A DNA stretch of 64,000 nt from Bacillus sp. F19 (lineage in GTDB: Bacteria > Bacillota > Bacilli > Bacillales > Bacillaceae). Under the pieces are notes generated by a model. It saw only the letters and a list, made by a program, of their open reading frames with translations, made no database searches and was not told the origin of the DNA. The position numbers and the translations under genes were made by a program. Every line of letters starts with the position of its first letter. The stretch's first letter is position 1. The stretch is from contig CP085710.1 in the NCBI GenBank assembly GCA_023823795.1, positions 3,374,001 to 3,438,000 of the forward strand, written 5' to 3'. Below are positions 26,960 through 35,530 of the stretch, one piece after another.

Positions 26960-27021
26960 TAAAAATGCTTATTCATTCTTTTCCCAATAATAGTCTTTAC
27001 CCTTTTAACGCTTTACTGTTA

Positions 27022-27050
27022 TTGACATAATACTCTTAATATGATAAATT
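27022..27050 (+). promoter_or_regulatory. Promoter of serA
   Basis: TTGACA (27022-27027), 17 bp, TAAATT (27045-27050). The start codon is 36 bp downstream. No T-box structure is seen. Confidence 0.6.
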
Positions 27051-27086
27051 ATCTGATATTTAGCAGAAGTGCTTAGGGGGATAAAC

Positions 27087-28661
27087 ATGTATCGAATTTT
27101 AGTTTCAGATTCAATGAGTGCAGATGGACTTCAGCCTTTGCTCGCAGCAGAAAATGTAGAGGTTGTTCAGAAAAAAGCGTCTGAGGCAGCAGACGAGCTA
27201 CATACCTTTCACGCTTTGCTTGTCAGAAGTGCCACTAAAGTGACGGATGAGTTAATAGGTAAAATGCCGTCTCTTAAAATAATCGCAAGAGCCGGCGTTG
27301 GAATCGATAACATTGATCTTGATGCTGCGACTAAACATGGCGTTGTCGTCATTAATGCACCAGATGGTAATACGATTTCTACAGCTGAGCATACCTTTGC
27401 TATGATGACTTCCCTTCTCCGCCATATTCCGCAGGCGAATGTATCGGTTAAATCTAATGAATGGAATCGTACAGCATTTGTAGGAACTGAGCTTTACGGC
27501 AAAACATTGGGTATTGTCGGCCTCGGCAGAATCGGAACAGAAATTGCTAAACGAGCGCAGGCGTTTGGAGTAAATGTACTTGTATTTGACCCATTTTTAA
27601 CACGTGACCGCGCTGCAAAAATCTCAGTAAAAAGTGCGAGTCTTGATGAACTTCTCGAGCAGGCGGATATCATTACGGTTCATACCCCTCTCACTAAAGA
27701 AACACGCGGACTTATAGGAGCAAAATCATTGCCTAAGACTAAAAAAGGCGTTTATTTGCTCAACTGCGCACGAGGCGGGATTATCGATGAAGAAGCCATC
27801 ATCCCCTTTTTAGAGAACGGCCATATTGCAGGAGTAGCGCTGGATGTGTTTGAAACAGAACCGCCTGTTAATCACCCTTTATTGCAATATGACAATGTAA
27901 TTGCAACTCCGCATTTAGGAGCTTCTACGAAGGAAGCGCAGTTAAACGTTGCAGCCCAGGTCGCTCAGGATGTTCTTCATTTTCTGGACGGCAAAATGGT
28001 GACTACATCCGTCAACCTGCCGACATTAACAAAAGAAGTATTTGAAAAAATTCAGCCTTTTTACAAGCTTGCCAAGAAAATGGGGAACGTTGTATCACAG
28101 TGCATGAAAGAGCCTGTGAATGACATATCTATAAAATATGAAGGATCAGTAGCTGAGCTTGAGACTTCATTTATTACAAAAAGCTTGATTGCAGGGTTCT
28201 TAACTCCCCGTGTTGCTTCGAATGTAAATGAAGTAAACGCAGGCATGATTGCAAAAGAACGCGGGATCAGCTTCAGTGAAAAAATCACTTCAAATCAGTC
28301 TGGGTATGCAAATTGCATCACTGTTATCATTCATGGAGATCAAACGGATTTTGAAATAAAAGGCACGCACATTCCTCATTACGGTGAACGAATTGTCGGC
28401 ATTAATTCCTTCAATATCGACTTTTACCCATCAGGACATCTTATTTATATTCAGCACACTGATAAGCCTGGGGTCATTGGACGCGTAGGACGGATTTTAG
28501 GTGACCATGAAGTAAATATTGCAACCATGCAAGTAGGACGCAAAAATGCCGGCGGAGAAGCCATCATGATGCTCTCATTCGACCGTTCCTTAGACGAATC
28601 CTTGCTGACAACTTTATCTGAAATTAATGATATCGTTTCTATTAGAGCGATTGAATTATAA
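27087..28661 (+). CDS. serA: D-3-phosphoglycerate dehydrogenase
   Basis: SerA catalyses the first step of serine synthesis from 3-phosphoglycerate. The 524-residue protein has the NAD motif GLGRIGTEIAKR (about residues 146-157), catalytic Arg in NCARGGII, Glu in DVFETEPP and His in PHLGAST. The allosteric substrate-binding domain and a C-terminal ACT domain (about 450-524, HTDKPGVIGRVGRIL) complete the long form, the usual Bacillus length. ATG 27087 has GGGGG at proper spacing; the frame from 27069 is rejected. It is monocistronic. Confidence 0.96.
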   Translation: MYRILVSDSMSADGLQPLLAAENVEVVQKKASEAADELHTFHALLVRSATKVTDELIGKMPSLKIIARAGVGIDNIDLDAATKHGVVVINAPDGNTISTAEHTFAMMTSLLRHIPQANVSVKSNEWNRTAFVGTELYGKTLGIVGLGRIGTEIAKRAQAFGVNVLVFDPFLTRDRAAKISVKSASLDELLEQADIITVHTPLTKETRGLIGAKSLPKTKKGVYLLNCARGGIIDEEAIIPFLENGHIAGVALDVFETEPPVNHPLLQYDNVIATPHLGASTKEAQLNVAAQVAQDVLHFLDGKMVTTSVNLPTLTKEVFEKIQPFYKLAKKMGNVVSQCMKEPVNDISIKYEGSVAELETSFITKSLIAGFLTPRVASNVNEVNAGMIAKERGISFSEKITSNQSGYANCITVIIHGDQTDFEIKGTHIPHYGERIVGINSFNIDFYPSGHLIYIQHTDKPGVIGRVGRILGDHEVNIATMQVGRKNAGGEAIMMLSFDRSLDESLLTTLSEINDIVSIRAIEL

Positions 28662-28665
28662 TATG

Positions 28666-28725
28666 CAGAACCGACTGCTTAGCTAAGGCAGACAGATGAG
28701 AATTAGGCAATGGAGCTAGACAAAA
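28666..28725 (+). repeat. Dispersed intergenic repeat, shortened copy
   Basis: CAGAACCGACTGCTTAGCT, then GGCAGACAGATGAGAAT, then GGCAATGGAGCTAGACA, match the start and end of the copy at 1-115, with the hairpin core deleted. Confidence 0.65.
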
Positions 28726-28777
28726 TGAAGTACGGAGACGCCTTTTTCACTTTTATAAAATAAGTAAAACTTCATTC

Positions 28778-28814
28778 AAAAAACAGAGAGCAGGCTGCCT
28801 GCTCTCTGTTTTTT
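28778..28814. terminator. Bidirectional terminator, serA and kinase
   Basis: AAAACAGAGAGCAGG/CCTGCTCTCTGTTTT with T-run on the plus strand and A-run on the other, between convergent genes. Confidence 0.9.
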
Positions 28815-30066
28815 ATGCTCTTTTCATTGGAATTTCAATTTCAACGGCAGTCCCTTTTCCAACCTTGCTGTGAAAAGAAATTTTACCGTTATGTGATTCA
28901 ATGATTCTGTAGCTTACGGTCAGTCCCAGTCCTGTTCCTTTCTCTTTTACGGAGTAGAAAGGTTCACCAAGTCTTTTAAGTCTTTCTTCCTCCATGCCCT
29001 CACCATCGTCTGCAATAATAACGAGAGCATGTTCCTTGTGTTGGCTGACTTTTATCTCAATGATTGTAGATCCGGCTTCAATCGAATTCTTGATGACATT
29101 AATAAAAACCTGTTTAAGCTGATTTGGCTCACAATCTATATCCGGCAGGCCGATTGCATGCCTAAATTTAATATTGATATTGTACATATTTGCCTGTGAT
29201 TCTAATAAAGAAATGACATTGCACAGAAGCTGGTTCAAATTTGTCTTTTTAAATTGGATGTTCTGCGGCTTGGCCAGAACAAGGAGTTCGCCGACTATCT
29301 CATTGATCCGGTCAAGCTCGCTTTCCATGATTTCATAATACGTTTTATTTACACTGTCATTTTTATTCATAAGCTGAACAAAACCCTTTAGGGAAGTCAG
29401 AGGGTTTCTTATTTCATGAGCTACGCTTGCAGCAAGTCCGCCGACAACACTTAATTTTTCAGCCTTTTGCAGACGGTCTTCCGCTTCTTTCATTTGAGTA
29501 ATATCGCGTCCGATTACGACAAGCGCCTTCCTGCTTTCGTCTTCGTTATACAGTGGAACCTTGATCGTATCAAACGTTTTAAAGCTGCCATCTGGCAATG
29601 AGATAATCTCTTCACTTCGGCTGACAGCTCCGCCCTGCCATGTGATCTCGTCAGACTTTTCACAATAAAGCAGTGCCTCTTTATAAAAGTCAGTGTACTC
29701 AGCAAGCTCTCTGTCTGTTTTTCCTTTATAGTCGACACCCTGCAGCTGAAATAAATTCAAACCAAACGTATTCACTTCAATCCAGCGGCCTTGTCCATCT
29801 TTGAAATTCACAAAATCCACCATGGAATTGATAAGAGACAAAAGCTTTTCTTTCTCACGCTCTAATTCCTTAAACTGTTCATTTTTATTAATCAGGTAAT
29901 AGATGAAAATACTTGTTGCGACTATAAAAACGATACCTTTTAATTTTGAAATTAGAATAAACGTATAAATATCGTAGTCAAAAAATGCAACAAGTTGATC
30001 GGTCCCAAAAATCCAGATAATACTGATCAAAACATATATATAAAGAACTTTTTTCATATTCGACAT
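28813..30066 (-). CDS. PAS sensor histidine kinase, sporulation-kinase type
   Basis: A 417-residue membrane kinase. Two N-terminal membrane helices (about residues 5-25 and 38-58) are followed by a PAS domain (about 75-195, IEVNTFGLNLFQL to VVIGRDITQ). The HisKA dimerisation domain has the phospho-acceptor His in ASVAHEIRNPLTSLKGFVQLM, a sequence typical of KinA-E phosphorelay kinases, and a HATPase domain has N, G1 (DDGEGM) and G2 (GTGLGL) boxes. No response regulator is adjacent, consistent with feeding Spo0F. ATG 30066 has GGGAG 6 bases before it. Confidence 0.88.
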   Translation of the reverse strand: MSNMKKVLYIYVLISIIWIFGTDQLVAFFDYDIYTFILISKLKGIVFIVATSIFIYYLINKNEQFKELEREKEKLLSLINSMVDFVNFKDGQGRWIEVNTFGLNLFQLQGVDYKGKTDRELAEYTDFYKEALLYCEKSDEITWQGGAVSRSEEIISLPDGSFKTFDTIKVPLYNEDESRKALVVIGRDITQMKEAEDRLQKAEKLSVVGGLAASVAHEIRNPLTSLKGFVQLMNKNDSVNKTYYEIMESELDRINEIVGELLVLAKPQNIQFKKTNLNQLLCNVISLLESQANMYNINIKFRHAIGLPDIDCEPNQLKQVFINVIKNSIEAGSTIIEIKVSQHKEHALVIIADDGEGMEEERLKRLGEPFYSVKEKGTGLGLTVSYRIIESHNGKISFHSKVGKGTAVEIEIPMKRA

Positions 30067-30184
30067 GACTATCTCCCGCAAAATGATGTTTAGACTTTCA
30101 TTTTACTACTATTATTGACTAAATAGATAGGAGACGATTGAATTTTTTCTATTTCAGAAAAGAAAGTGAAAATATTTTTTTACA

Positions 30185-30219
30185 CAAAACAGTGCTATTT
30201 CAAATGAAATAACACTGTT
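30185..30219 (-). terminator. Terminator after PHP phosphatase gene
   Basis: AACAGTGTTATTTCA/TGAAATAGCACTGTT followed by TTGTGTAAAAAA on the minus strand. Confidence 0.65.
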
Positions 30220-30226
30220 CAATCGA

Positions 30227-31039
30227 TTATTTAAGAGGCACTTCTTTTCGTTCCCCTTTTTGAAACGTCATTAATGAAGAATAGCCGACTTTTTCGGCAA
30301 GGGCAATGGCCTGGTCATAATCCGCACCTACGTCACCGGGTATATGAGCGTCAGAAGAAAGGACGATCGGAATGTTTTTCTGGAAACAAAGCGATAGGAG
30401 TCTCTCATCCGGATACAGTTCCCCAACAGGTTTTCTTAAGCCGGCTGTGCTGATCTCAACACAGGTTTTCGAAGAGGCAAGGGCATCTGTTGCCCGTTCA
30501 TACTGCTTCATTAAAAATTCTTCATCGCCTGGCACATATTTAAAAATCTTTACTAAATCAAGGTGACCCACAATATCAAATAAATTGGACTGTGCAAGAG
30601 TTACGACCTGATCGAAGTATTTTTCATACACTTCATTCACATCACGCCTGTCCCATTCATGAAGAAATTCTTTTAAATCAATGCCAAAGTCATCAACCCA
30701 GTGGATTGAACCTATTACATAATCAAAATCATATGTATCAATGAATCTTTTCATCTCGGCATGCTTTCCTGGCGTATAGTCCATCTCAATAGACATTTTC
30801 ACATCAATTCCGTGATTCCAGGCCTCTTTAAAAAGATCAACATAGTCCTTCATATCATAGTATCGTCTTTCTTCAACCCATGGATTGCTTAGTATATCTT
30901 TAGTCTGATAAAAATGATAGGCATGCTCTGAGATTCCAAAGTGCTGAATGTCTTTTTTTGCAGCTTCATCTGTGAATTGCTTCAAATATTCAAGTGTCAG
31001 GCTGCCTCGTTCTAAATGATTGTGATAGTCTGTGCGCAT
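30227..31039 (-). CDS. PHP-domain histidinol-phosphatase-like hydrolase
   Basis: A 270-residue metal-dependent phosphoesterase of the PHP superfamily. Metal-site motifs are DYHNHLERG (residues 4-12), GISEHAY (about 36-42), SIEMDYTPG (about 81), GSIHWVDDF (about 109-117), DIVGHLDLVK (about 156-165) and VLSSDAHIP (about 226-234). The set matches HisK/HisJ histidinol phosphatases, but no his genes are nearby, so another phosphate ester is possible. ATG 31039 follows GGGGGGCAG; the frame to 31093 is rejected. Confidence 0.82.
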   Translation of the reverse strand: MRTDYHNHLERGSLTLEYLKQFTDEAAKKDIQHFGISEHAYHFYQTKDILSNPWVEERRYYDMKDYVDLFKEAWNHGIDVKMSIEMDYTPGKHAEMKRFIDTYDFDYVIGSIHWVDDFGIDLKEFLHEWDRRDVNEVYEKYFDQVVTLAQSNLFDIVGHLDLVKIFKYVPGDEEFLMKQYERATDALASSKTCVEISTAGLRKPVGELYPDERLLSLCFQKNIPIVLSSDAHIPGDVGADYDQAIALAEKVGYSSLMTFQKGERKEVPLK

Positions 31040-31105
31040 TGTCTGCCCCCCGCAAGTTTTGTCTATTATAACTTTTTTTGCGAAGTGTGACAATGCATTT
31101 TCCGT

Positions 31106-31963
31106 TTATTCTGAAGAACTGAAATGATTAGAAATTTTTAAGTTCTGATAAGGAAATATCGCTTCCGTTTTTAAACGATTTTCTTTTTTCAGCTGCTGAA
31201 CAGAAACTTGAAACTCATCTGCAATTGAGAAAAGTGTATCTCCCTTTTTAACTGTGTACGTTTTAAATTTCGTCTTTTCTATTACAATTAGCCCTTGACC
31301 TATTTCCAGACTGTCTGAAGTAAGCCCGTTCAGCCTTTTTAGAGCTTCAACGGAAAGACCGTATGCCTTTGAAAGCCCCCACAGCGTGTCCCCTTTTTTC
31401 ACAGTAATAGCAGCTGGATTTTTCACTTCAGCAGAGGCGGGCTGAGAAAGGACAGGCACTGTTTCAATCTTGTTTGCACTAACCATTAGAAATGGATCAA
31501 CAGCATTTTTTTTATCGTAGGTCCACTTTTCCTTATGTACTTCAAAATGAAGATGTGTCCCTCTGGAAATCCCGGTATTTCCGATAATGCCAATTTCCTG
31601 CCCTTTCTCCACTTTAGCAGATTCCGAGACTGACCTTTTGCTTAAATGAGCATAGACCGTTTCATAGCCTTCAGGATGATGAATAAATATAACATGTCCA
31701 TATGTATCTGAATAATAGGATTTCGTAACATGGCCCTCCTGCACTGACTGAATGGTTGTGCCTTCAGGAGCTGCAATATCAATTCCTTTATGCTTGCCGC
31801 TTCTTGTTCCAAATGTATCTGTAATCGTACCCTTTATCGGGCTTGACCATTTTACAGCATTGGCTCTTTCTTCGGCCTTCGCCTGCGTTCCGCTTACGAA
31901 TAATAGAACAATGCATATTCCGATTAATAATGCGATTGATAATCTTCTTAACAAATCTAACAT
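31106..31963 (-). CDS. M23 peptidase with two LysM domains
   Basis: A secreted or anchored 285-residue cell wall hydrolase: N-terminal membrane segment or signal (residues 9-29, IALLIGICIVLLFVSGTQAKA), a M23 peptidase domain (about 35-160) with zinc ligands in KHKGIDIA (H and D) and HLHFEVHK (second H), and two LysM domains (about 188-232 and 236-278, KKGDTLWGLSKAY and KKGDTLFSIADEF). It likely cuts stem-peptide links in peptidoglycan. No immediate operon partner; the PHP gene is 66 bp downstream. Confidence 0.9.
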   Translation of the reverse strand: MLDLLRRLSIALLIGICIVLLFVSGTQAKAEERANAVKWSSPIKGTITDTFGTRSGKHKGIDIAAPEGTTIQSVQEGHVTKSYYSDTYGHVIFIHHPEGYETVYAHLSKRSVSESAKVEKGQEIGIIGNTGISRGTHLHFEVHKEKWTYDKKNAVDPFLMVSANKIETVPVLSQPASAEVKNPAAITVKKGDTLWGLSKAYGLSVEALKRLNGLTSDSLEIGQGLIVIEKTKFKTYTVKKGDTLFSIADEFQVSVQQLKKENRLKTEAIFPYQNLKISNHFSSSE

Positions 31964-32214
31964 AGCTTCCCCCTAGATACTTGTTTGTCAAAAAATGACC
32001 AATACTAGTATTATGCAGTGATTTCCATTTCATACATGAAGATTGCCTTTACAAAGACCGTCCTTGTTTTGATAAGTGCGGCAAGCAGGATTAATCCTGT
32101 ATTTTTTCTATAACTTTATATCATTTTAGAAATTATATTTTTTTAACTGCTTGTTTTCTTTTTAAGTTTGCTTGCTGCCTCTATTAAGGCGAACCTGCCT
32201 TAAGCATGTTTGGC
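31964..32214. other. Intergenic DNA with two hairpins
   Basis: The palindrome CAGGATTAATCCTG (about 32086-32099) is followed by TATTTTTTC, resembling a plus-strand terminator. A perfect stem TTAAGGC/GCCTTAA is at about 32183-32203. No gene is recognised. Confidence 0.4.
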
Positions 32215-32330
32215 TCTTCTTTTTAAATGCGAAATATGATTTTTCAGCGGAAAATATCGGCTTATTTGCAAAAAGGCTCTTTTCAGCAAAATCGTGAAGT
32301 TACAAGGCTCGGCAAAATCCAATAAAATAA
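32215..32330. repeat. Degenerate AT-rich repeat block
   Basis: Imperfect units such as CGGCTTATTTGCAAAAAGGCTC, TTTTCAGCAAAATCG and AAGGCTCGGCAAAATCC recall the complement of the about 21-bp units at 225-417. Confidence 0.35.
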
Positions 32331-32335
32331 AATGA

Positions 32336-32367
32336 AAAGAAAAAACCGCAGCATTCCTGCTGCGGTC
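32336..32367 (-). terminator. sigX-rsiX terminator
   Basis: GACCGCAGCAGGAATGCTGCGGTT followed by TTTTC lies just after the rsiX stop. Confidence 0.9.
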
Positions 32368-32378
32368 TTCACATCTCT

Positions 32379-33521
32379 TTATTCTTTTAAATCGACTGGA
32401 TTTGGAGAAAATGGCACAGGCACTGCCTCTGTAACATCCATCTCTCCGACTCTGTCTACATTTATTCCTTCAAACTTCACATTCTCATACCCAAACTCTT
32501 TAGCTGTCATTAGGATGGCTTCAAGCATCAGAGTATCTGTTTCATTATCATCAATTGTTGATTCATCTGTAAACTCAATTGTTACGTTATGATTTTTTTC
32601 TTCAATCTCTTTAATGACCACTGTTTTTTCGATGACAGGCTTAAGCCCGAGCGTTCCATTGTCTTTCATTGCGGACAATGCCTCAGACAGATTTTCGAAA
32701 GGGAGCAGGGACGGTGCAAGAAGTTTAGGCGCTTCAATGCTCTCCTGGTATAGGAAATAAGCTTTTCTTTTGAATTTGTCCAGTTTCATCCCTTCCTGGA
32801 AACCATATGCACCAAGCTCTATACCTTTCTCTCCATTTTTATAGTACTCTGCTTCTTCAACGCCCTGCCAGCGGAAGGACTCTTCAATGCCTTCTGTAAA
32901 AAGTTTGTTGTCCGTTTCTGAAGAGGACTGAGCAAAAGAATTTTCGTTCACGTCGATTAAAAGCTTAGAAGTCGCCCCTTTCGCATAATCAAGGTTAGTT
33001 CCCGTTAAAGAAGAAGAACTCAAGCCGAGCTGTGCTGGATCAAATGCTGAAAGAGCCGATTGAAATAATTTCAGATAATCTTCACTCTTTTCCATTTTAA
33101 CGCTGACTGGAATCATGTTTTGAACTTGCTGATCAGGATATGCAAGTGTGACAATTGAAACCTGGTCTTCGGGACGGGCAACAAATGTGGTTTTTTCAGA
33201 CTGAACGTAAAGTTTAGATTCACTCTTTATACTTGAGTCCTGTATGGATTGCTCTGCTTGTTCATAACTTGCTTTGTCCATGCTTGAATCTGATTTGCTT
33301 TCGTTTACTCCGAGCTGATTAAGGAAGTATGGCGATATTAATAAGAGAATTATAAGTGCGGCAATGCTTGTGACAGCGGGTGTCACCCAGTGCTTTCTGT
33401 GTTTATATTCTTTTTTCGGCAATCGGGCATAAATTTCGGCAGAAGTCCGTTTATCTTCAATCGCCGGAAGCTTTCTTAGGGCTTTTGCAATTTGTTCTTC
33501 ATTCCAATTTGATTTGTTCAT
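32379..33521 (-). CDS. rsiX: Anti-sigma factor RsiX
   Basis: A 380-residue single-pass protein that should sequester SigX. The cytosolic N terminus (1-45) carries a short anti-sigma segment (NEEQIAKALRKLPAIEDKRT), a membrane helix spans about 47-70, and a large extracellular domain follows with a GerMN-like stretch late. Its start overlaps the sigX stop (ATGA). Length and gene order match RsiX next to sigX and resE in B. subtilis. It also carries a Ser/Lys-rich spacer just after the membrane. Confidence 0.85.
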   Translation of the reverse strand: MNKSNWNEEQIAKALRKLPAIEDKRTSAEIYARLPKKEYKHRKHWVTPAVTSIAALIILLLISPYFLNQLGVNESKSDSSMDKASYEQAEQSIQDSSIKSESKLYVQSEKTTFVARPEDQVSIVTLAYPDQQVQNMIPVSVKMEKSEDYLKLFQSALSAFDPAQLGLSSSSLTGTNLDYAKGATSKLLIDVNENSFAQSSSETDNKLFTEGIEESFRWQGVEEAEYYKNGEKGIELGAYGFQEGMKLDKFKRKAYFLYQESIEAPKLLAPSLLPFENLSEALSAMKDNGTLGLKPVIEKTVVIKEIEEKNHNVTIEFTDESTIDDNETDTLMLEAILMTAKEFGYENVKFEGINVDRVGEMDVTEAVPVPFSPNPVDLKE

Positions 33522-34054
33522 CCCTTTAAAATCCCCTCCTCCCTCACATTATGGTCAGCCAAATGTTTTTTTATTGCTTTTAATGCTCTGTGCTGTGTGG
33601 TCTTCACCTTACTCTCAGTAAAGCCAAGTGCAGCCGCAGTCTCAGCAATGGACAGCTCTTGAAGATAACGGAGAATGATGACAGAGCGCTGGTCTACTGT
33701 ACAGCTGTCAAGAGAACGGTATATTCCCTGCAATTCTTCATTTTGAGCGGCAATTTCCTCAGGCAAAGGCTGAATATCCTGTATTTGCTGCCGGTCCCAG
33801 TCAAATGTTTCAAGAATTCTTTGCTTCAATGTTTTTTGCTTTCTGAAAAAGTCGATGGCAACATGCCGTGCTATAGAAAAGATCCACGTTTTTTCACTGC
33901 TTCTGCCTTCAAAGCTGTCATAGGATTTTAAAATGCGGATATATACTTCCTGAACGAGGTCTTCAGCCTGCTCACGATTTTTCACCATATAAAATAAGAA
34001 TTGAAAAATATCTCCATGATATTTTTCATAGATCCTCTGAAAGGCCTCTTCCAT
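33518..34054 (-). CDS. sigX: ECF sigma factor SigX
   Basis: A 178-residue ECF sigma factor controlling envelope charge and antimicrobial-peptide resistance genes in bacilli. Region 2 is at about residues 5-75 (QEVYIRILKSYDSF, the core-binding and -10 part) and region 4 at about 115-170 (SIAETAAALGFTESKVKTTQHRALK, helix-turn-helix). ATG 34054 follows GGAGG; the frame to 34072 is rejected. It is autoregulated through the promoter at 34080-34106 and cotranscribed with rsiX. Confidence 0.93.
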   Translation of the reverse strand: MEEAFQRIYEKYHGDIFQFLFYMVKNREQAEDLVQEVYIRILKSYDSFEGRSSEKTWIFSIARHVAIDFFRKQKTLKQRILETFDWDRQQIQDIQPLPEEIAAQNEELQGIYRSLDSCTVDQRSVIILRYLQELSIAETAAALGFTESKVKTTQHRALKAIKKHLADHNVREEGILKG

Positions 34055-34079
34055 GAATGAACCTCCGATCACACCATTA

Positions 34080-34106
34080 GTCGATTTTCTTTTATAAAAA
34101 GTTACA
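34080..34106 (-). promoter_or_regulatory. Autoregulatory ECF (sigma-X) promoter
   Basis: TGTAAC (34106-34101), 17 bp, CGAC (34083-34080), about 25 bp before the sigX ATG. This agrees with the sigma-X promoter consensus of B. subtilis. Confidence 0.8.
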
Positions 34107-34135
34107 TATTATTCACCATATATCTGTTCAATTAA

Positions 34136-34262
34136 GAAAAGCGCAAGCGCCAGTTTACCCCAGGCATGACAGATAAGAATCCGCCAGAAAAGTCAGGTTG
34201 TGACTTTTTTTGCCGGATTCGTTCTGACACGCGATCTAGGCGCCGGAGCGAACGCAGATATC
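34136..34262 (+). repeat. Dispersed intergenic repeat, hairpin form
   Basis: Nested inverted repeats: outer GCGC/GGCGCC, middle AATCCGCCAG/TTGCCGGATT, inner AAAAGTC/GACTTTT around AGGTTGT. The block CATGACAGATAAGAATCCG matches the other copies. No frame. Confidence 0.7.
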
Positions 34263-34309
34263 TTTATTATATAATCCACAGCCTTTGACTTTTATTAATT
34301 CCTGAACGT

Positions 34310-34338
34310 ATAAAAAGGAAGGTGCTCCCTTCCTTTAT
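34310..34338 (-). terminator. Terminator of the cobalamin module
   Basis: AAAGGAAGGGAGCACCTTCCTTTTTATA on the minus strand, right after the adenosyltransferase stop. Confidence 0.8.
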
Positions 34339-34349
34339 TTCCAGCTATT

Positions 34350-34928
34350 TTATGACTGTTTAGGCTTCGTAAATACGATTGCGCTTCTTTCGTATTCTAC
34401 ATCTTTAGAACCAAGCCTCGCATTCGCAACTCTTGCAGCAGCAAAGAAGTAATCTGACAATCTATTCATATAGGTTAATACGTGTTCATTAATCTCCGTC
34501 TGCTTCTGCAGGGAAACGATGCAGCGTTCAGCTCTTCTGGCTACTGTTCTTGCAATATGTATCGCGGATGCTGCCTTTGTGCCTCCGGGAAGGATAAAGC
34601 GCTGCAGCGGAGGAGCTTCAGCAGAATAATGATCGATTCTTTCTTCTAAAAATGCAATCATTTCAGCTGTTGTTTTATAGGGATGCTTCTGTTTGCCATG
34701 TATGACCGCAAGATCGCTGCCGCAATCAAACAGCTCATGCTGGATCTTTTCAAATTCATGATACAAGTCAATCAGATTTTCTTCTTGAAGCCACGTCATG
34801 GCAAGACCGACAAATGAATTTACTTCATCAATTGTGCCATATGCCTCGACTCTTAAGTCATCTTTGTCGACACGGCCGCCAATTATACTTGTTTTCCCTT
34901 TGTCGCCAGTTCTCGTATACAGATTCAA
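34350..34928 (-). CDS. PduO-type cob(I)alamin adenosyltransferase
   Basis: Transfers the 5'-deoxyadenosyl group of ATP to cob(I)alamin, giving adenosylcobalamin. The 192-residue four-helix protein has the family N terminus LYTRTGDKGKTSIIGGRV (ATP site), the FILPGGTKAASAIHIARTVARRAER motif (about residues 111-135, arginines contacting triphosphate) and NRLSDYFFAAAR (about 150-161). It is the third gene after the cobalamin riboswitch; a hairpin between it and the S component (34951-34990) may reduce its expression. AGGAGCTG is its ribosome binding site. Confidence 0.93.
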   Translation of the reverse strand: MNLYTRTGDKGKTSIIGGRVDKDDLRVEAYGTIDEVNSFVGLAMTWLQEENLIDLYHEFEKIQHELFDCGSDLAVIHGKQKHPYKTTAEMIAFLEERIDHYSAEAPPLQRFILPGGTKAASAIHIARTVARRAERCIVSLQKQTEINEHVLTYMNRLSDYFFAAARVANARLGSKDVEYERSAIVFTKPKQS

Positions 34929-34950
34929 TTTTAAGCAGCTCCTTTAGGGT

Positions 34951-34990
34951 TTAAAATAAAAAGAGCGAATCTTATCGCTCTTTTATTTTA
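34951..34990 (-). terminator. Intergenic hairpin before adenosyltransferase gene
   Basis: GAGCGATAAGATTCGCTC followed by TTTTTATTTTAA lies between the S component and adenosyltransferase genes. No separate promoter is obvious after it, so it may be a partial terminator. Confidence 0.65.
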
Positions 34991-34999
34991 CCATTTTTC

Positions 35000-35515
35000 T
35001 TATTGCATTGTTATGCCATAATCCTTCTTATTCAAGTAATACTCAAACGTTTTTCGCATAACAGGATAAAGCAGAAGAAAGAAAATTCCATTTCCGATTG
35101 CATGTGCTGTATCAAAAGGCAAGCCTGCAAGGTAATAAGCTAAGCCATGGTCAGTTATAACAAACATATTCAGTGATACAATAAACCCGAAAAGATAACC
35201 CGACAATACAGAAATGGGTGTAAAGATGATCAAACGATTTGATTTCACATATTTGCCTAATAGACCTGATAATAACGCGAGTGTACCCCATGCGAGCATT
35301 TGCCAGATTGTCCATGTCCCCATTCCGAGCAGCAAATTGCTCAAGAAGCAGCCTAATACGGCTACAATCATGCCATTTACAGGACCAATTAAAATAGAGG
35401 TAATCAGAATAATCGCTGTCATTGGCTGGACGTTTGGAACAAATTGAAAGGCCATTCGCCCTACAACTGATAAAGCAATAAGCAGGGAAAGCAGACTGAT
35501 TCTTCTAGTTGTCAT
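35000..35515 (-). CDS. ECF-type transporter S component, probable corrinoid
   Basis: A 171-residue membrane protein with about five to six helices and the S-component pattern: basic start MTTRRISLLSLLIALSVVGR, NVQPMTAIILITS (about residues 28-40), GPVNGMIVAVLGCFLSNLL and IWQMLAWGTLALLSGLLG (about 70-87), which resembles the segment contacting EcfT. The substrate is inferred from context: cobalamin riboswitch, adenosyltransferase. Shared EcfA1A2T would come from elsewhere in the genome. It starts 15 bp after the DUF4430 gene. Confidence 0.8.
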   Translation of the reverse strand: MTTRRISLLSLLIALSVVGRMAFQFVPNVQPMTAIILITSILIGPVNGMIVAVLGCFLSNLLLGMGTWTIWQMLAWGTLALLSGLLGKYVKSNRLIIFTPISVLSGYLFGFIVSLNMFVITDHGLAYYLAGLPFDTAHAIGNGIFFLLLYPVMRKTFEYYLNKKDYGITMQ

Positions 35516-35530
35516 AACGTGCTCTTAGGA

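Noticed and set aside
26910-27086. T-box leader of serA
   Set aside because: No specifier loop or T-box sequence; only a sigma-A promoter and 36-bp leader fit.
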